Shown: positions 33,086-41,911 of the stretch, piece after piece
Layout: every line of letters begins with the position of its first letter
How positions within the stretch are numbered: position 1 is the stretch's first letter
NCBI GenBank assembly: GCA_001897425.1
Contig: MKSW01000033.1
Span: forward strand, 1 to 64,000
Reading direction: 5' to 3'
DNA: 64,000 nt
Source of the DNA: Actinobacteria bacterium 69-20
GTDB taxonomy: Bacteria > Actinomycetota > Actinomycetes > Mycobacteriales > Nakamurellaceae
Translations under genes and position numbers: made by a program
The notes under the pieces: generated by a model
Databases searched by the model: none
What the model was told of the DNA's origin: nothing
What the model saw: only the letters and a program-made list of their open reading frames with translations

Positions 33086-33643
33086 CTATTCGCGTATGAC
33101 GTTGTCCCCGTCGATGCGTACGTCGATCGGTGGCAGTGGTTTCGTGGCGGGCCCACGCAGGACCTGTCCGGTCAACAGCTCGAAACGGGAGCCGTGGCAC
33201 GGACACAGCAGCCCGTCACCGGCGGAGACGACGGTGCACCCGCGATGCGGGCATATCGCCGAGAACGCCCGCACGGTCGTGTCGTCCGAACGCGCGACGA
33301 AGGCCGGATGTCGGTCGATGGTCACGGCGACGACTCCGCCGACCGGGACTTTGTCGAGTGCGATGAGCGCTGTGCCGGACCCGGTTGCTCCGGAGGTGGA
33401 CCGGTCGTCCGATCCGCTGTTGGCGCAGGCGGCGAGCGCGGCGGCCGCCCCGATGGCCGGCACCGCCAGCCCCGCGCGGAGCACGGCGCGTCGGCCGGCG
33501 TTCGCCGGTTCCGTCTCAAACCCACGCTCCGTCTCGAACCGATCCGCAACGGGCATGTGGAACGCAGCCCCATCCGAAGGGCGCCCGCCCGAAGCAGGCT
33601 CGTGTCGGCCGCCGCGACTCCGCTCACATGTGCGCTCTGACAC
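33086..33643 (-). CDS. Rieske [2Fe-2S] lipoprotein
   Basis: 185 residues. A twin-arginine-like signal (RRAVLRAGLAVPAIGAAAAL) ends in a lipobox, LAAC, so the protein is probably exported folded and lipid-anchored. The Rieske cluster ligands are CPHRGC and CPCHGSRF. The cluster-binding domain fills the rest and ends in PPIDVRIDGDNVIRE. It is an electron-transfer protein with unknown partners; a cytochrome bc1 complex is not nearby. GTG 33643 has GAGAGG at ideal distance; ATG 33556 is an alternative that still contains the signal. Confidence 0.9.
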   Translation of the reverse strand: MSERTCERSRGGRHEPASGGRPSDGAAFHMPVADRFETERGFETEPANAGRRAVLRAGLAVPAIGAAAALAACANSGSDDRSTSGATGSGTALIALDKVPVGGVVAVTIDRHPAFVARSDDTTVRAFSAICPHRGCTVVSAGDGLLCPCHGSRFELLTGQVLRGPATKPLPPIDVRIDGDNVIRE

Positions 33644-33904
33644 GCCGTCACCTCTCTGATCCACATCCCGGGCGGGCCCGAGCCTAGGCGCTACCATCCG
33701 CCGGCTTCATCGCGACGCCTCGGCAACATCTCAGAGCATCACCGCGACGTGAGTCGACCGCGCCACGGCAACGCGCCGAGCGCAGGCGACGCCCGCACTG
33801 CTGGGCCGATGGGCGACGCGCGGGTACGGTGCAGCGCCGTGCGCCCGGTTGCTCGCGCTCCCCCGCCGATGAGCGATGACGACCGGATCCCGTAGCCTCC
33901 CGAT

Positions 33905-34669
33905 ATGGAACTCCCCGGAACTTCTGCCATTGTGACCGGTGCCGCCTCCGGTCTAGGTGCCGCCACCGCGGCCGCGCTTGCCGGCGCGGGCGCCGTCGTG
34001 GTCGGTATCGATCTGCCAGCGGGGTGGGCGAAGGCGGGCTCGCCGCCGAACGGCGTCATACCCGTCGACGCGGACGTGACGAGCGAGACGGACGTCGCCC
34101 GCGCGGTCGCTGCGGCGGTCGATTCGGGCCGCCCGCTTCGAGTGGTTGTGAACTGCGCCGGGGTCGCTTGGGCCGCAAGGATTCTCGGCCGAAAGGGCGT
34201 GCACGACCTCGACCTGTTCCGAAACGTGGTGGGGATCAACCTGATCGGCCCGTTCAACGTGCTTCGCCTTGCGGCCCAGGCGATGTCGGCGACCGAGCCC
34301 GCGGACGAGTCCGGCCAGCGGGGCCTCATCGTGAACACGGCGAGCGTCGCGGCGTTCGACGGCCAGGTCGGGCAGATCGCCTACGCCGCCTCGAAGGGCG
34401 GTATCGCGGCGATGACGCTGCCGGCGGCCCGCGACCTCGCCCAGTACGGCGTGCGGGTGATGGCGATCGCGCCCGGGATCATGGACACGCCGATGATGGC
34501 GTCGATCACCGACGAGTTCCGCGCCGCGCTCGAGGCGACCGTCCCGTTCCCGGCACGACTCGGCCGACCGGAAGAGTATGCGGCGCTGGTGCTGTCGCTG
34601 GTATCGCTGGACTACCTCAACGGCGAGGTGATCCGGCTCGACGGCAGCCTGCGGATGCCGCCGCGGTAG
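33905..34669 (+). CDS. SDR oxidoreductase, type 2 hydroxyacyl-CoA dehydrogenase-like
   Basis: 254 residues of the classical short-chain dehydrogenase/reductase fold. The dinucleotide motif is VTGAASGLGAATAAALAG; the catalytic Tyr-Lys is in YAASKGGIAAMTLPAARDLA, with Ser in VNTASVAAFDGQVG. DLAQYGVRVMAIAPGIMDTP resembles HSD17B10-type 3-hydroxyacyl-CoA dehydrogenases. Probable role in fatty-acid or steroid side-chain oxidation; the substrate is uncertain. Word at 34048 read as PNGVIPV. Confidence 0.88.
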   Translation: MELPGTSAIVTGAASGLGAATAAALAGAGAVVVGIDLPAGWAKAGSPPNGVIPVDADVTSETDVARAVAAAVDSGRPLRVVVNCAGVAWAARILGRKGVHDLDLFRNVVGINLIGPFNVLRLAAQAMSATEPADESGQRGLIVNTASVAAFDGQVGQIAYAASKGGIAAMTLPAARDLAQYGVRVMAIAPGIMDTPMMASITDEFRAALEATVPFPARLGRPEEYAALVLSLVSLDYLNGEVIRLDGSLRMPPR

Positions 34670-34703
34670 CGGGCGCGCACCCTGGCATGCGACCCCACTT
34701 CGG

Positions 34704-34827
34704 GTGTGCATAGAACTGGGGCATTTCGGACATAATGCTGCTAGATGCACACTGTCCGTCTCTATGTCCGTCTTTAGAGTGTGAATGCTGCAGCATTCTG
34801 TCGCATTTATCCCAGTTCTACTCACAC
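34704..34827. repeat. Pair B of 49-bp dispersed repeat, head to head
   Basis: Unit 34704-34752 is forward and unit 34779-34827 inverted, with a 26-base spacer. The forward unit has perfectly complementary ends, GTGTGCAT and ATGCACAC. The inverted one contains the 16-bp perfect palindrome GAATGCTGCAGCATTC (34783-34798). The pair sits between two co-directional genes and could form a long hairpin. Non-coding. Confidence 0.9.
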
Positions 34828-34937
34828 TCGGCTGGTTATCCCGCTGATCCCCCTGCAGCGGATACGCGACGCCTGGGTTTCCTACCTGCGACCCAGATGT
34901 CTGGCGAGGCACCGAGATCCGTGGTCTACTCACCCGC

Positions 34938-35519
34938 ATGGCCCTTGACAACGACGCGGCGACGAGCACGCCGATGAGCACCGCTGCTGGCACGATCCCG
35001 CTCGCGCATGTCGTGCAGGGGAACGGTCCGCTGCTCGTGCTCATCCACGGCATCACCGAGAACCGCCACAGCTTCGATCCGCTGCTGCCGATGCTGCAAA
35101 GCCGCTACCGCGTCCTGGCGGTGGATCTGCGCGGGCACGGCGACTCGCCGCCTGCGGCCGAGTATCCGCTGGACGCCATGGCCGCCGATGTGGCCGCCGA
35201 GGTCGCCCAGGTGGTGGACGGTCTCGGCAGCGAATCAGGCGAGCCGGGGCAGGCGCCGCTGGTCGTAGGCCACTCGCTGGGCGGGATCGTCGCCGCTGCT
35301 TACGCCGTACGGTTCCCGGTGCGCGGAGTCGTGAACATCGACCAGTCGTTGGATCTCGCCGCGATGCAGGAGCAGGTACAGGCGGTCGAGGGCCTGTTGC
35401 GCAGCGATGCGTTCCCCGCCGTCATCACCGGTATGTTCGCTCAAATGACGGGACAGCTCCCGCCGGACGAGCAGCAGCGCGTCGGGGCGCGCGTGACGGA
35501 GTTCGATCCGGCGGTGTGA
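34938..35519 (+). pseudogene. Alpha/beta hydrolase lacking its C-terminus
   Basis: 193 residues where the family usually has about 260-280. The oxyanion strand LIHGITENRHSF, the LRGHGDSPP turn and the nucleophile elbow VGHSLGGIVAAAYA are intact. The open frame stops after EFDPAV, before the region that carries the catalytic histidine. The 167 bases up to the next gene hold no recognisable remainder in any frame. It may be a decaying gene or a non-catalytic product. It lies directly downstream of repeat pair B. Confidence 0.75.
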
Positions 35520-35686
35520 CGGCGCGGTATCACAGCGCTACGCGAACGGCTATGACGGCGCGGCACCGCCACGCGACACAACCCCGTGGGCGCACCGACA
35601 CGCTCTCGTCCCGCGGGCAGCGCATGACGTCACACTGCGGCCCGGAACATCGTCATACCAGCCGGCGGTCGCCGGAATCGGTTGCG

Positions 35687-36844
35687 TCACTTGAGGAGCG
35701 CGCGGGCCATCACCAAGCGCTGCACCTGGTTGGTGCCTTCGTAGATCTGGGTGATCTTCGCGTCGCGCATCATCCGCTCGACGGGGAAGTCTCGGGTGAA
35801 GCCGTAACCGCCGAGCAGTTGCACGGCGTCCGTGGTGACGTCCATCGCGACGTCCGACGCGAAGCACTTGGCGGCAGAGGCGAGGAAGCCCTTGTTCTCG
35901 TCGCCCCGCTCCGTGGCGGCCGCCGCCTGGTAGACGAGGGTGCGGGCGGCCTCGACCCGCATCGCGGCATCCGCGATCATGAACTGCAGCGCCTGGAAAT
36001 CGGCGAGTCGTTTGCCGAACTGCTTGCGCTCCTTGACATATCCGATCGCGACGTCGAGTGCACCCTGTGCGATCCCGACGGCCTGCGCGCCGATGGTCGG
36101 CCTGGTGTGGTCCAGCGTCTTCAGCGCCGTCTTGAACCCGGTGCCCGGTTCGCCGATGATCCGATCCCCGGGGATCCGGCAGTTCTCGAAGTGGATCTCC
36201 CGGGTCGGCGAACCCTTGATGCCCATCTTGCGTTCCTTGCTGCCGACCACGAATCCGGGGTCGTCTTGGTGCACGACGAATGCCGAGATCCCGTTCGCCT
36301 TATGCGAAGTCGCTGCCGCATCGGGATCCGACACGGCCATGACGGTGTACCAGGCCGACACCCCCGCGTTGGTGATCCAGCACTTGGTGCCGTTCAGGAC
36401 CCAGTCGTCGCCGTCGCGAACAGCGCGGGTTCGCATGGCAGCCGCATCGGAACCGGCCTCGCGCTCGGACAGGGCGTAGGAGATCATCGCCGATCCATCC
36501 GCGATCGACGGCAGCACCTGTCGCTTCAACTCCTCGGACGCGGAAAGCAGGATCGGCATCGATCCCAGCTTGTTCACGGCCGGGATCAGCGACGACGCCG
36601 CACAGACCCGGGCGACCTCCTCGATCACGATCACCGTGGTGACGGCGTCGGCCCCCGCGCCGCCGTACTCCTCGGGGATGTGTACGGCCTGGAACCCTGC
36701 CGACGTGAGCGCCTTCTGCGCCTCGACCGGGTAGCGCTCCTGTTCGTCGCACTCGGCGGCGTACGGCGCGATCTCCTTCTCGGCGATCTCCCGGATCGCG
36801 GCGCGGACGTCGCTCTGATCGTCGGTCAACGTGAACTGTGGCAC
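35687..36844 (-). CDS. fadE25: Acyl-CoA dehydrogenase (FadE25-like)
   Basis: A 385-residue flavoprotein for the first step of beta-oxidation. Typical blocks: HIPEEYGGAGADAV, MISYALSEREAGSDAAAMRT, VLNGTKCWITNAGVS and the C-terminal GYGFTRDFPVERMMRDAKIT followed by IYEGTNQVQRLVMARALL, with the catalytic glutamate in YEGT. Start 36844. I name it after the mycobacterial gene that stands next to purE-purK in the same order; acyl chain preference is not known. Confidence 0.92.
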   Translation of the reverse strand: MPQFTLTDDQSDVRAAIREIAEKEIAPYAAECDEQERYPVEAQKALTSAGFQAVHIPEEYGGAGADAVTTVIVIEEVARVCAASSLIPAVNKLGSMPILLSASEELKRQVLPSIADGSAMISYALSEREAGSDAAAMRTRAVRDGDDWVLNGTKCWITNAGVSAWYTVMAVSDPDAAATSHKANGISAFVVHQDDPGFVVGSKERKMGIKGSPTREIHFENCRIPGDRIIGEPGTGFKTALKTLDHTRPTIGAQAVGIAQGALDVAIGYVKERKQFGKRLADFQALQFMIADAAMRVEAARTLVYQAAAATERGDENKGFLASAAKCFASDVAMDVTTDAVQLLGGYGFTRDFPVERMMRDAKITQIYEGTNQVQRLVMARALLK

Positions 36845-36961
36845 GGCGCGCTCCTTCAGGGGTCCTGCGGTGACGCCATCGTAGGCCGCGCAGCCGACAA
36901 CCCGCCCGTTTGCGCGCAGTGCCGGGCGGCTCTTCGTCAGGGCCGTTGGTCGAGAATCGCC

Positions 36962-37537
36962 CTAGCCCAAGCGCTCTCGCTGGACCCTTTCGGTGAGAGC
37001 GCGGTCCTTCGCGAGTACCGAGGCCTGGAGGTCGTCGGCGTAGGCGGCGAGTTCTGCCGCCAGCGTGCGGCCGCCCTCGTCCGGCGTCGCCGCGAGCATC
37101 CGAACCGCGAGCAACGCCGCGTTGGCGGCGCCGTCGATCGATACGGTGGCGACCGGAACCCCTTGTGGCATCTGCACGATCGAAAGCAGCGAGTCCAGCC
37201 CGTCCAGCGACGCCAGCTTCACCGGAACGCCGATCACCGGAAGCGTAGTCGCGGCGGCCACCATGCCGGGCAGGTGCGCCGCCCCGCCGGCCCCGGCGAT
37301 GATCAGGCGCAGCCCGCGACCGGCTGCCGTCGACGCGTAGTCCAGCATGCGCTGCGGCGTGCGGTGCGCAGAGTAGACACCGACCTCGTAGGGCACCGCA
37401 AAATCATCGAGAACCGTTGCGGCGGCGCTCATCACGCGCCAGTCGGAGTCTGATCCCATCACGATGCCGACGAGCGGCGCGCGGTCGGTGCGGGGGTCCA
37501 CCGTCGATGACGATATGTCTGTTCCGAGCTCCGTCAT
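36962..37537 (-). CDS. purE: N5-carboxyaminoimidazole ribonucleotide mutase PurE
   Basis: A 191-residue class I PurE of purine synthesis. Signatures: [32 protein letters not shown] with the catalytic His, and [20 protein letters not shown]. The N-terminus carries about 20 extra polar residues. ATG 37537 overlaps... purK ends at 37534, so the pair shares ATGA. It takes N5-CAIR from PurK and makes CAIR. Confidence 0.95.
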   Translation of the reverse strand: MTELGTDISSSTVDPRTDRAPLVGIVMGSDSDWRVMSAAATVLDDFAVPYEVGVYSAHRTPQRMLDYASTAAGRGLRLIIAGAGGAAHLPGMVAAATTLPVIGVPVKLASLDGLDSLLSIVQMPQGVPVATVSIDGAANAALLAVRMLAATPDEGGRTLAAELAAYADDLQASVLAKDRALTERVQRERLG

Positions 37538-38940
37538 ATCCGCCCCTGCCCTTCGTGCCTGACGGTCGACACACCGTGCCGCCCGGTGAGCCCGTCGGCG
37601 CGGCGCAACACCTGCCGGTCGCCGACGGGATGGATCTGGTAACCGTCGGCCCAGACCCCTGAGCCGAGCCACTCCGCGGCGAGGGCGGCACGGCGGCGGA
37701 GCGCACCGGCATCGTCACCGGTCACGGTGACGTGCCCGAGCTTGCGGCCGGGCCGAAAAGCCTTGCCGTACAAGTGAACCTTGACGTCCGGGAAGCGTGC
37801 GGCGAGGTGGTGCACGCGTTCGTCCATGCCGATCGATCCGCCGTCCGGGGCCTCGTCTCCAGCCCCGGCTCCCGCCGCGGCTCCGTCCCCGCCTCCGCCC
37901 ACTTCGCCGACCCCGTCCCCCGCGGCGCCACCGAGCACGTTCGCCATCACGGTGACGGGCGCGACCGGCACGGTGCTGCCGAGCGGGTAGTCGAGGACCG
38001 CCCGCAGGTGCTGTTCGAACTGGCTGGTGACCGAGCCGTCGATGGTCCAGTGGCCGGAGTTGTGCGGCCGCATGGCCAGCTCGTTGACCAGGAGCCCGTC
38101 CGGCGCGGCGGCGGACGGCGGCACCTCGAAGAGTTCGACCGCCAGCACACCCACCACGCCTAGTGCGTCGGCGATGCGGAGTGCCAACTCGGTGGCAGCC
38201 GCCGCTCGCGCGGGATCAAGACCCTGGGCGGGCGCGACGACCTCGACGCACATCCCGTCCCGCTGAACGGTTTCCACCACCGGCCAGGCGGCCGCCTGCC
38301 CGAACGGCGAGCGGGCCACCACCGCCGCGAGCTCACGGACGAGCGGGACGCGCTGCTCCAGCACCACGATCGCTTCGGGTGGGATGGGCGGGAAAGTTGG
38401 CGCAGCTGGGACTGCAGGTATCTCGGACGGGCCATCGACCATCCACACGCCGTGCCCGTCGTACCCGCCGCGCGCTACCTTGACGACGACCGGCCACCCG
38501 TTCTTCTCGGCGAAGGTCGTGATGCGGCCGGGCATCTCGCCGGCGGCGCACACCTCGAAGGCCGGCACGGGGATGCCGAGCTCGGCGAGCCGCCGGCGCA
38601 TGTGCGCCTTGTCCTGCGCGTAGATCAGCGCGTCCGGCGACGGGTACACGGCAACGCCCTCGGACTGCAGCGTGCGCAGCATCTCACCCGGAACATGCTC
38701 GTGATCGAAGGTGAGCACATCGCAATGGGCCGCGAACGCGCGCAGGGCGGCGAGATCGTTCGGCGCACCAACGGAGACGTCGCGGCACACCAGCGCCGCA
38801 GAATCGTCCGGCGATTCCGCGAGCACGGCCAGCGACTGGCCGAGCGCGATCGCCGCCTGCTGCGTCATCCGCGCGAGCTGGCCGCCGCCGACCATGCCGA
38901 CGATCGGCAGCTGCGTGCGAGTGTCCACGGCTGAAAACAC
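37534..38940 (-). CDS. purK: N5-carboxyaminoimidazole ribonucleotide synthase PurK
   Basis: A 468-residue ATP-grasp enzyme that carboxylates AIR. Visible blocks: [57 protein letters not shown] and [21 protein letters not shown] Gly/Ala/Asp-rich insert of about 40 residues ([20 protein letters not shown]) interrupts the C-terminal part. Start GTG 38940 is chosen; the open frame extends to 39033 but that stretch covers an inverted repeat. Upstream of purE in one transcript. Confidence 0.94.
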   Translation of the reverse strand: MFSAVDTRTQLPIVGMVGGGQLARMTQQAAIALGQSLAVLAESPDDSAALVCRDVSVGAPNDLAALRAFAAHCDVLTFDHEHVPGEMLRTLQSEGVAVYPSPDALIYAQDKAHMRRRLAELGIPVPAFEVCAAGEMPGRITTFAEKNGWPVVVKVARGGYDGHGVWMVDGPSEIPAVPAAPTFPPIPPEAIVVLEQRVPLVRELAAVVARSPFGQAAAWPVVETVQRDGMCVEVVAPAQGLDPARAAAATELALRIADALGVVGVLAVELFEVPPSAAAPDGLLVNELAMRPHNSGHWTIDGSVTSQFEQHLRAVLDYPLGSTVPVAPVTVMANVLGGAAGDGVGEVGGGGDGAAAGAGAGDEAPDGGSIGMDERVHHLAARFPDVKVHLYGKAFRPGRKLGHVTVTGDDAGALRRRAALAAEWLGSGVWADGYQIHPVGDRQVLRRADGLTGRHGVSTVRHEGQGRI

Positions 38941-38981
38941 TATCGCCCGTCCGGCGGCGGTCCGCGGCCGCGGCACGCGTC

Positions 38982-39035
38982 GAGTGGGAGTCCTGCAGAG
39001 TATGGGCGCCTCAAGACTCTGCAGGACTCCCACTC
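38982..39035. repeat. 20-bp perfect inverted repeat in the purK/gtrA divergent gap
   Basis: Left arm 38982-39001 (GAGTGGGAGTCCTGCAGAGT) and right arm 39016-39035 are perfect complements around a 14-base loop. It lies 41 bp upstream of the purK start and 90 bp upstream of gtrA. It may be an operator for both or an RNA hairpin in one leader. GAGTGGGAGTCCTGCAG is loosely similar to the GTGTGAGTGCTGCAG end of the 49-bp repeat. Confidence 0.8.
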
Positions 39036-39125
39036 AACAGGGCGACCGACCGACGGAGCCGCCGCAGCGCAGGGTTGCCGCCCGAGGCGCGAACGGAAGC
39101 CAAGCGCGAACCGTAGACTCGCAAG

Positions 39126-39626
39126 GTGAGTCTTGTCGACCAGGTGCGCGCGATCCTCCCGCCGAGGTACCGCGAGTTCGCGAAGTTCCTGGTGGTCGGC
39201 GGCGTCGCGTGGGTGGTGGACGCGGGCCTGTTCACGATCCTGACGCACACGGTGCTGGACAACAAGGTGTTGACCTGCAAGATCATCTCGATGTTGGTCT
39301 CCACGATCGTGTCGTACGTGCTCAACCGGGAGTGGTCCTTCAGCGGCCGCGGCGGGCGGGAGATGCACCACGAGGCGCTGCTGTTCTTCCTGTTCAACGG
39401 GCTCGGCTTCGCGATCAACCTCGCACCGCTGGCCACCAGCCACTACCTGCTCGGCATCAACCTGAGCCACGGATATTCGCGGTTCACCGTGTCGGTCGCG
39501 GACTGGGTGGCGGCCAACATCGTGGGCACCCTCATCGCGATGATCTTCCGGTACTGGTCGTATCGCCGGTTCGTGTTCCCACACGAGATCGCCGCGCCCG
39601 CGCCCGATGCGGCGGGGGTGGAATAG
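39126..39626 (+). CDS. GtrA-family membrane protein
   Basis: 166 residues with four membrane segments: FAKFLVVGGVAWVVDAGLFT, then SMLVSTIVSYVLNREWSFSG, ALLFFLFNGLGFAINLAPLA and ADWVAANIVGTLIAMIFRYW. GtrA proteins are thought to move or present polyprenyl-linked sugars for cell-wall glycan assembly. GTG 39126 is the only reasonable start. Its place next to purK mirrors the mycobacterial order. Confidence 0.9.
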   Translation: MSLVDQVRAILPPRYREFAKFLVVGGVAWVVDAGLFTILTHTVLDNKVLTCKIISMLVSTIVSYVLNREWSFSGRGGREMHHEALLFFLFNGLGFAINLAPLATSHYLLGINLSHGYSRFTVSVADWVAANIVGTLIAMIFRYWSYRRFVFPHEIAAPAPDAAGVE

Positions 39627-39673
39627 CAGACACGGCGAGGCGCCGGCTCGGGCGCGGGAGTCCGCAGCCCTAC

Positions 39674-41068
39674 CTACTCGGCGCGTGCCGCGTCCGCGGT
39701 CGCCAGGTCGTCGGCGCTCCCCTCGGCCGCGCGGCCGGACGCGCCGCCTACATCGGACGCCGCCCCGGAGCCAGCCACGCTCGCGCCCGCCGAGCCTGCG
39801 CCGCCCGCCCCGACATCCTCGCCGTCTTGCGACTCCGGCCCCCGACCCGCAACCAGAAACACCCCGAAGATCGGCGGCCGGGCCCGCCGGAGCGCCAGCC
39901 GTCCACCGTCCGCCTCGATGAACGCGCGCGCGAGGCCCAGTCCGATCCCGGTCGAGTCAGCCGTCGACACGCCCCGGTCGAAGATGTGCCCGACCAGCGC
40001 GTCCGCCACCCCCGGCCCCTCGTCCGCCACCTCGACCACCACCATCGTCGGACCCGGCCGGACCGTGATGCGCACCGTTCCCGCCCCATGCTTGAGCGCG
40101 TTGTCGACGAGCACGCCGATCGCCTCGCGGAGCCGCACCCCCGTGGCGTGCACGGTGGTGCGGCGCGGGCAGCGCACCTGCAGCGTGCGGCCGGCGGCGG
40201 TGAACGCCGACTCCCATTCGGTGCGTACCTCCGCGAGTTCGTCGGCCAATCGGAGTTCCGTCGCCCCCGCGGCCCGCCGCGAGCGGGCATTGGCGAGCAG
40301 GTCGTCGACCACCGTGACGAGCCGGTCGGTCTGATCGAGGGCCGCGTGCACCTCGCTCACCACGTCCGGATCCGGATGCTGCGCCAGCTCTTCGAGGCGC
40401 AGCCGCAGGCCCGTCAATCTGGTCCGCAGCTGGTGCGAGATGTCGCTGGCCAGGTCCCGCTCGCGCCGGATCAGTGCGGCGATGTCGGTGGCCGAGGAAT
40501 CGAGTACCTCGGCGACCCGATCGAGTTCGCTGATGCCGTAGCGCCGCGACGACGTGCGGAAATCGCCGGCACCGAGTCTGGCGGCCCGCCGCGCTACGTC
40601 CGTCATCGGCGTCGCGAGGCGTCGCGCGGTGATGATGGCGATCACGGTGCCGACCAGGATCGAGAGCAGCACCGCCAGCCCGACGAGCCCGAGTGCCTCG
40701 TACTGCTCGGCGCGCACCGCATCGGCCGGAACGGTGAGGCGCAGTTCGCCGCCGCCCGTCATGACGAGCTTCTCGCTGATCGACTCGCCGGCGACGCGGT
40801 CCCCCACGGTCTGGTCGATGTGCCCCGGCATCTTGATGACGAGCCGCCCGCCCTGCGGCACCAGGAAGTCGAGGCGGCTCAGGTGCGGGTCCTGACCCTC
40901 CGCGATCTGCGCCGTGAGCACCTTGGAGATCGAGTCGAGACGGCTGGCGAGATCCTGATGCATCATGTCGGCGACCAGCCGCCAGGACACCACGGACAAC
41001 GGCACGCCGAGCGTGAGCACCGTGGCGGCGACCACCAGGAGGATCGAGATCAGGATGCGCCGGCGCAC
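39674..41068 (-). CDS. Sensor histidine kinase
   Basis: 464 residues. Membrane segments at about 5-30 and 125-148 bracket a 95-residue extracellular sensor domain. HAMP follows, then the H box SDISHQLRTRLTGL with His212, the N box DNALKHGAG, and G boxes DEGPGV and GIGLGLA. The last 55 residues are an unusual Gly/Ala/Asp-rich tail. It phosphorylates the response regulator encoded 15 bp upstream on the same strand. The signal is unknown. Confidence 0.92.
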   Translation of the reverse strand: MRRRILISILLVVAATVLTLGVPLSVVSWRLVADMMHQDLASRLDSISKVLTAQIAEGQDPHLSRLDFLVPQGGRLVIKMPGHIDQTVGDRVAGESISEKLVMTGGGELRLTVPADAVRAEQYEALGLVGLAVLLSILVGTVIAIITARRLATPMTDVARRAARLGAGDFRTSSRRYGISELDRVAEVLDSSATDIAALIRRERDLASDISHQLRTRLTGLRLRLEELAQHPDPDVVSEVHAALDQTDRLVTVVDDLLANARSRRAAGATELRLADELAEVRTEWESAFTAAGRTLQVRCPRRTTVHATGVRLREAIGVLVDNALKHGAGTVRITVRPGPTMVVVEVADEGPGVADALVGHIFDRGVSTADSTGIGLGLARAFIEADGGRLALRRARPPIFGVFLVAGRGPESQDGEDVGAGGAGSAGASVAGSGAASDVGGASGRAAEGSADDLATADAARAE

Positions 41069-41083
41069 GGTGAACCCGGCCGA

Positions 41084-41755
41084 TCAGCCCGCGTCGAAGC
41101 GGAAGCCGACACCGCGCACGGTCGCGATCCGGCGATCGAGGTCGCTGGAATCTCCGGCGAGCTTGCGGCGCAGCCAGGACATGTGCATATCGAGGGTCTT
41201 GGAGGTCTTCATGCCCGGGTCGTTCCACACCTCGGCGAGGATCTCCTCGCGGGTGACGACCTGACCCGCGCGGGCCATCAGGACGCGCAACAGCTCGAAC
41301 TCCTTGTTCGCGAGCCCGATCTCCTCGCCGTCCACCATCACCCGGCGCGCGCCGGTCTCCATGCGCACACCGCCGATCTCGATCACCTCGGGGGCGCGGC
41401 GGCGCAGCAGCGCCCGCACCCGCGCGAGCAGCTCGGCAAGCCGGAACGGTTTGCCGACGTAGTCGTCGGCGCCGGCGTCGAGTCCGACCACGAAATCGAC
41501 CTCGTCGGTGCGCGCGGTGAGCATCAGCACCGGGATGTCCCGACCGGACGCGCGGATCCGGCGGCACACCTCGAGCCCGTCGACCTGCGGCAGGCCGAGA
41601 TCCAGGATCACCAGCCCGATGTCGCCGGCGAGCGCCGCGTCGACGGCCGCCGCGCCGTCCGGTGCCGCGATCACGCTATAGCCCTCGCGCTCGAGTGCCC
41701 GCGACAGCGGCTCCGCGATTGCCGGGTCGTCTTCTGCCAGAAGTACCGTCGCCAC
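41084..41755 (-). CDS. OmpR-family response regulator
   Basis: 223 residues. The receiver domain has LLAEDDPAIAEPLS, phosphoacceptor Asp52 in VILDLGLPQVDGLEV, Thr in MLTARTDEVD and Lys in GKPFRLAELLAR. The winged-helix output domain ends with SKTLDMHMSWLRRKLAGD and TVRGVGFRFDAG. GTG 41755 is chosen over GTG 41764. It is first in the pair with the histidine kinase. Confidence 0.92.
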   Translation of the reverse strand: MATVLLAEDDPAIAEPLSRALEREGYSVIAAPDGAAAVDAALAGDIGLVILDLGLPQVDGLEVCRRIRASGRDIPVLMLTARTDEVDFVVGLDAGADDYVGKPFRLAELLARVRALLRRRAPEVIEIGGVRMETGARRVMVDGEEIGLANKEFELLRVLMARAGQVVTREEILAEVWNDPGMKTSKTLDMHMSWLRRKLAGDSSDLDRRIATVRGVGFRFDAG

Positions 41756-41911
41756 GAGGACCACTTTACTTTTCGGCGCAGGTTTCGCCGATTCCCGCGC
41801 GTGTCCCGTCCTGTTTCGTCAAAAGTGAGTGACCGAGTATGACGCCGTTCGCGGCCTGCCGTCCGCCCGTCCGACGGCCGGGGCGGGCCGGGGAAAGGTG
41901 ATGCGGGCGAT

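Noticed and set aside
38711-41842. 1043-codon plus-strand ORF
   Set aside because: It is antisense to purK, the histidine kinase and the response regulator, arginine/histidine-rich, and a product of high-GC third positions.
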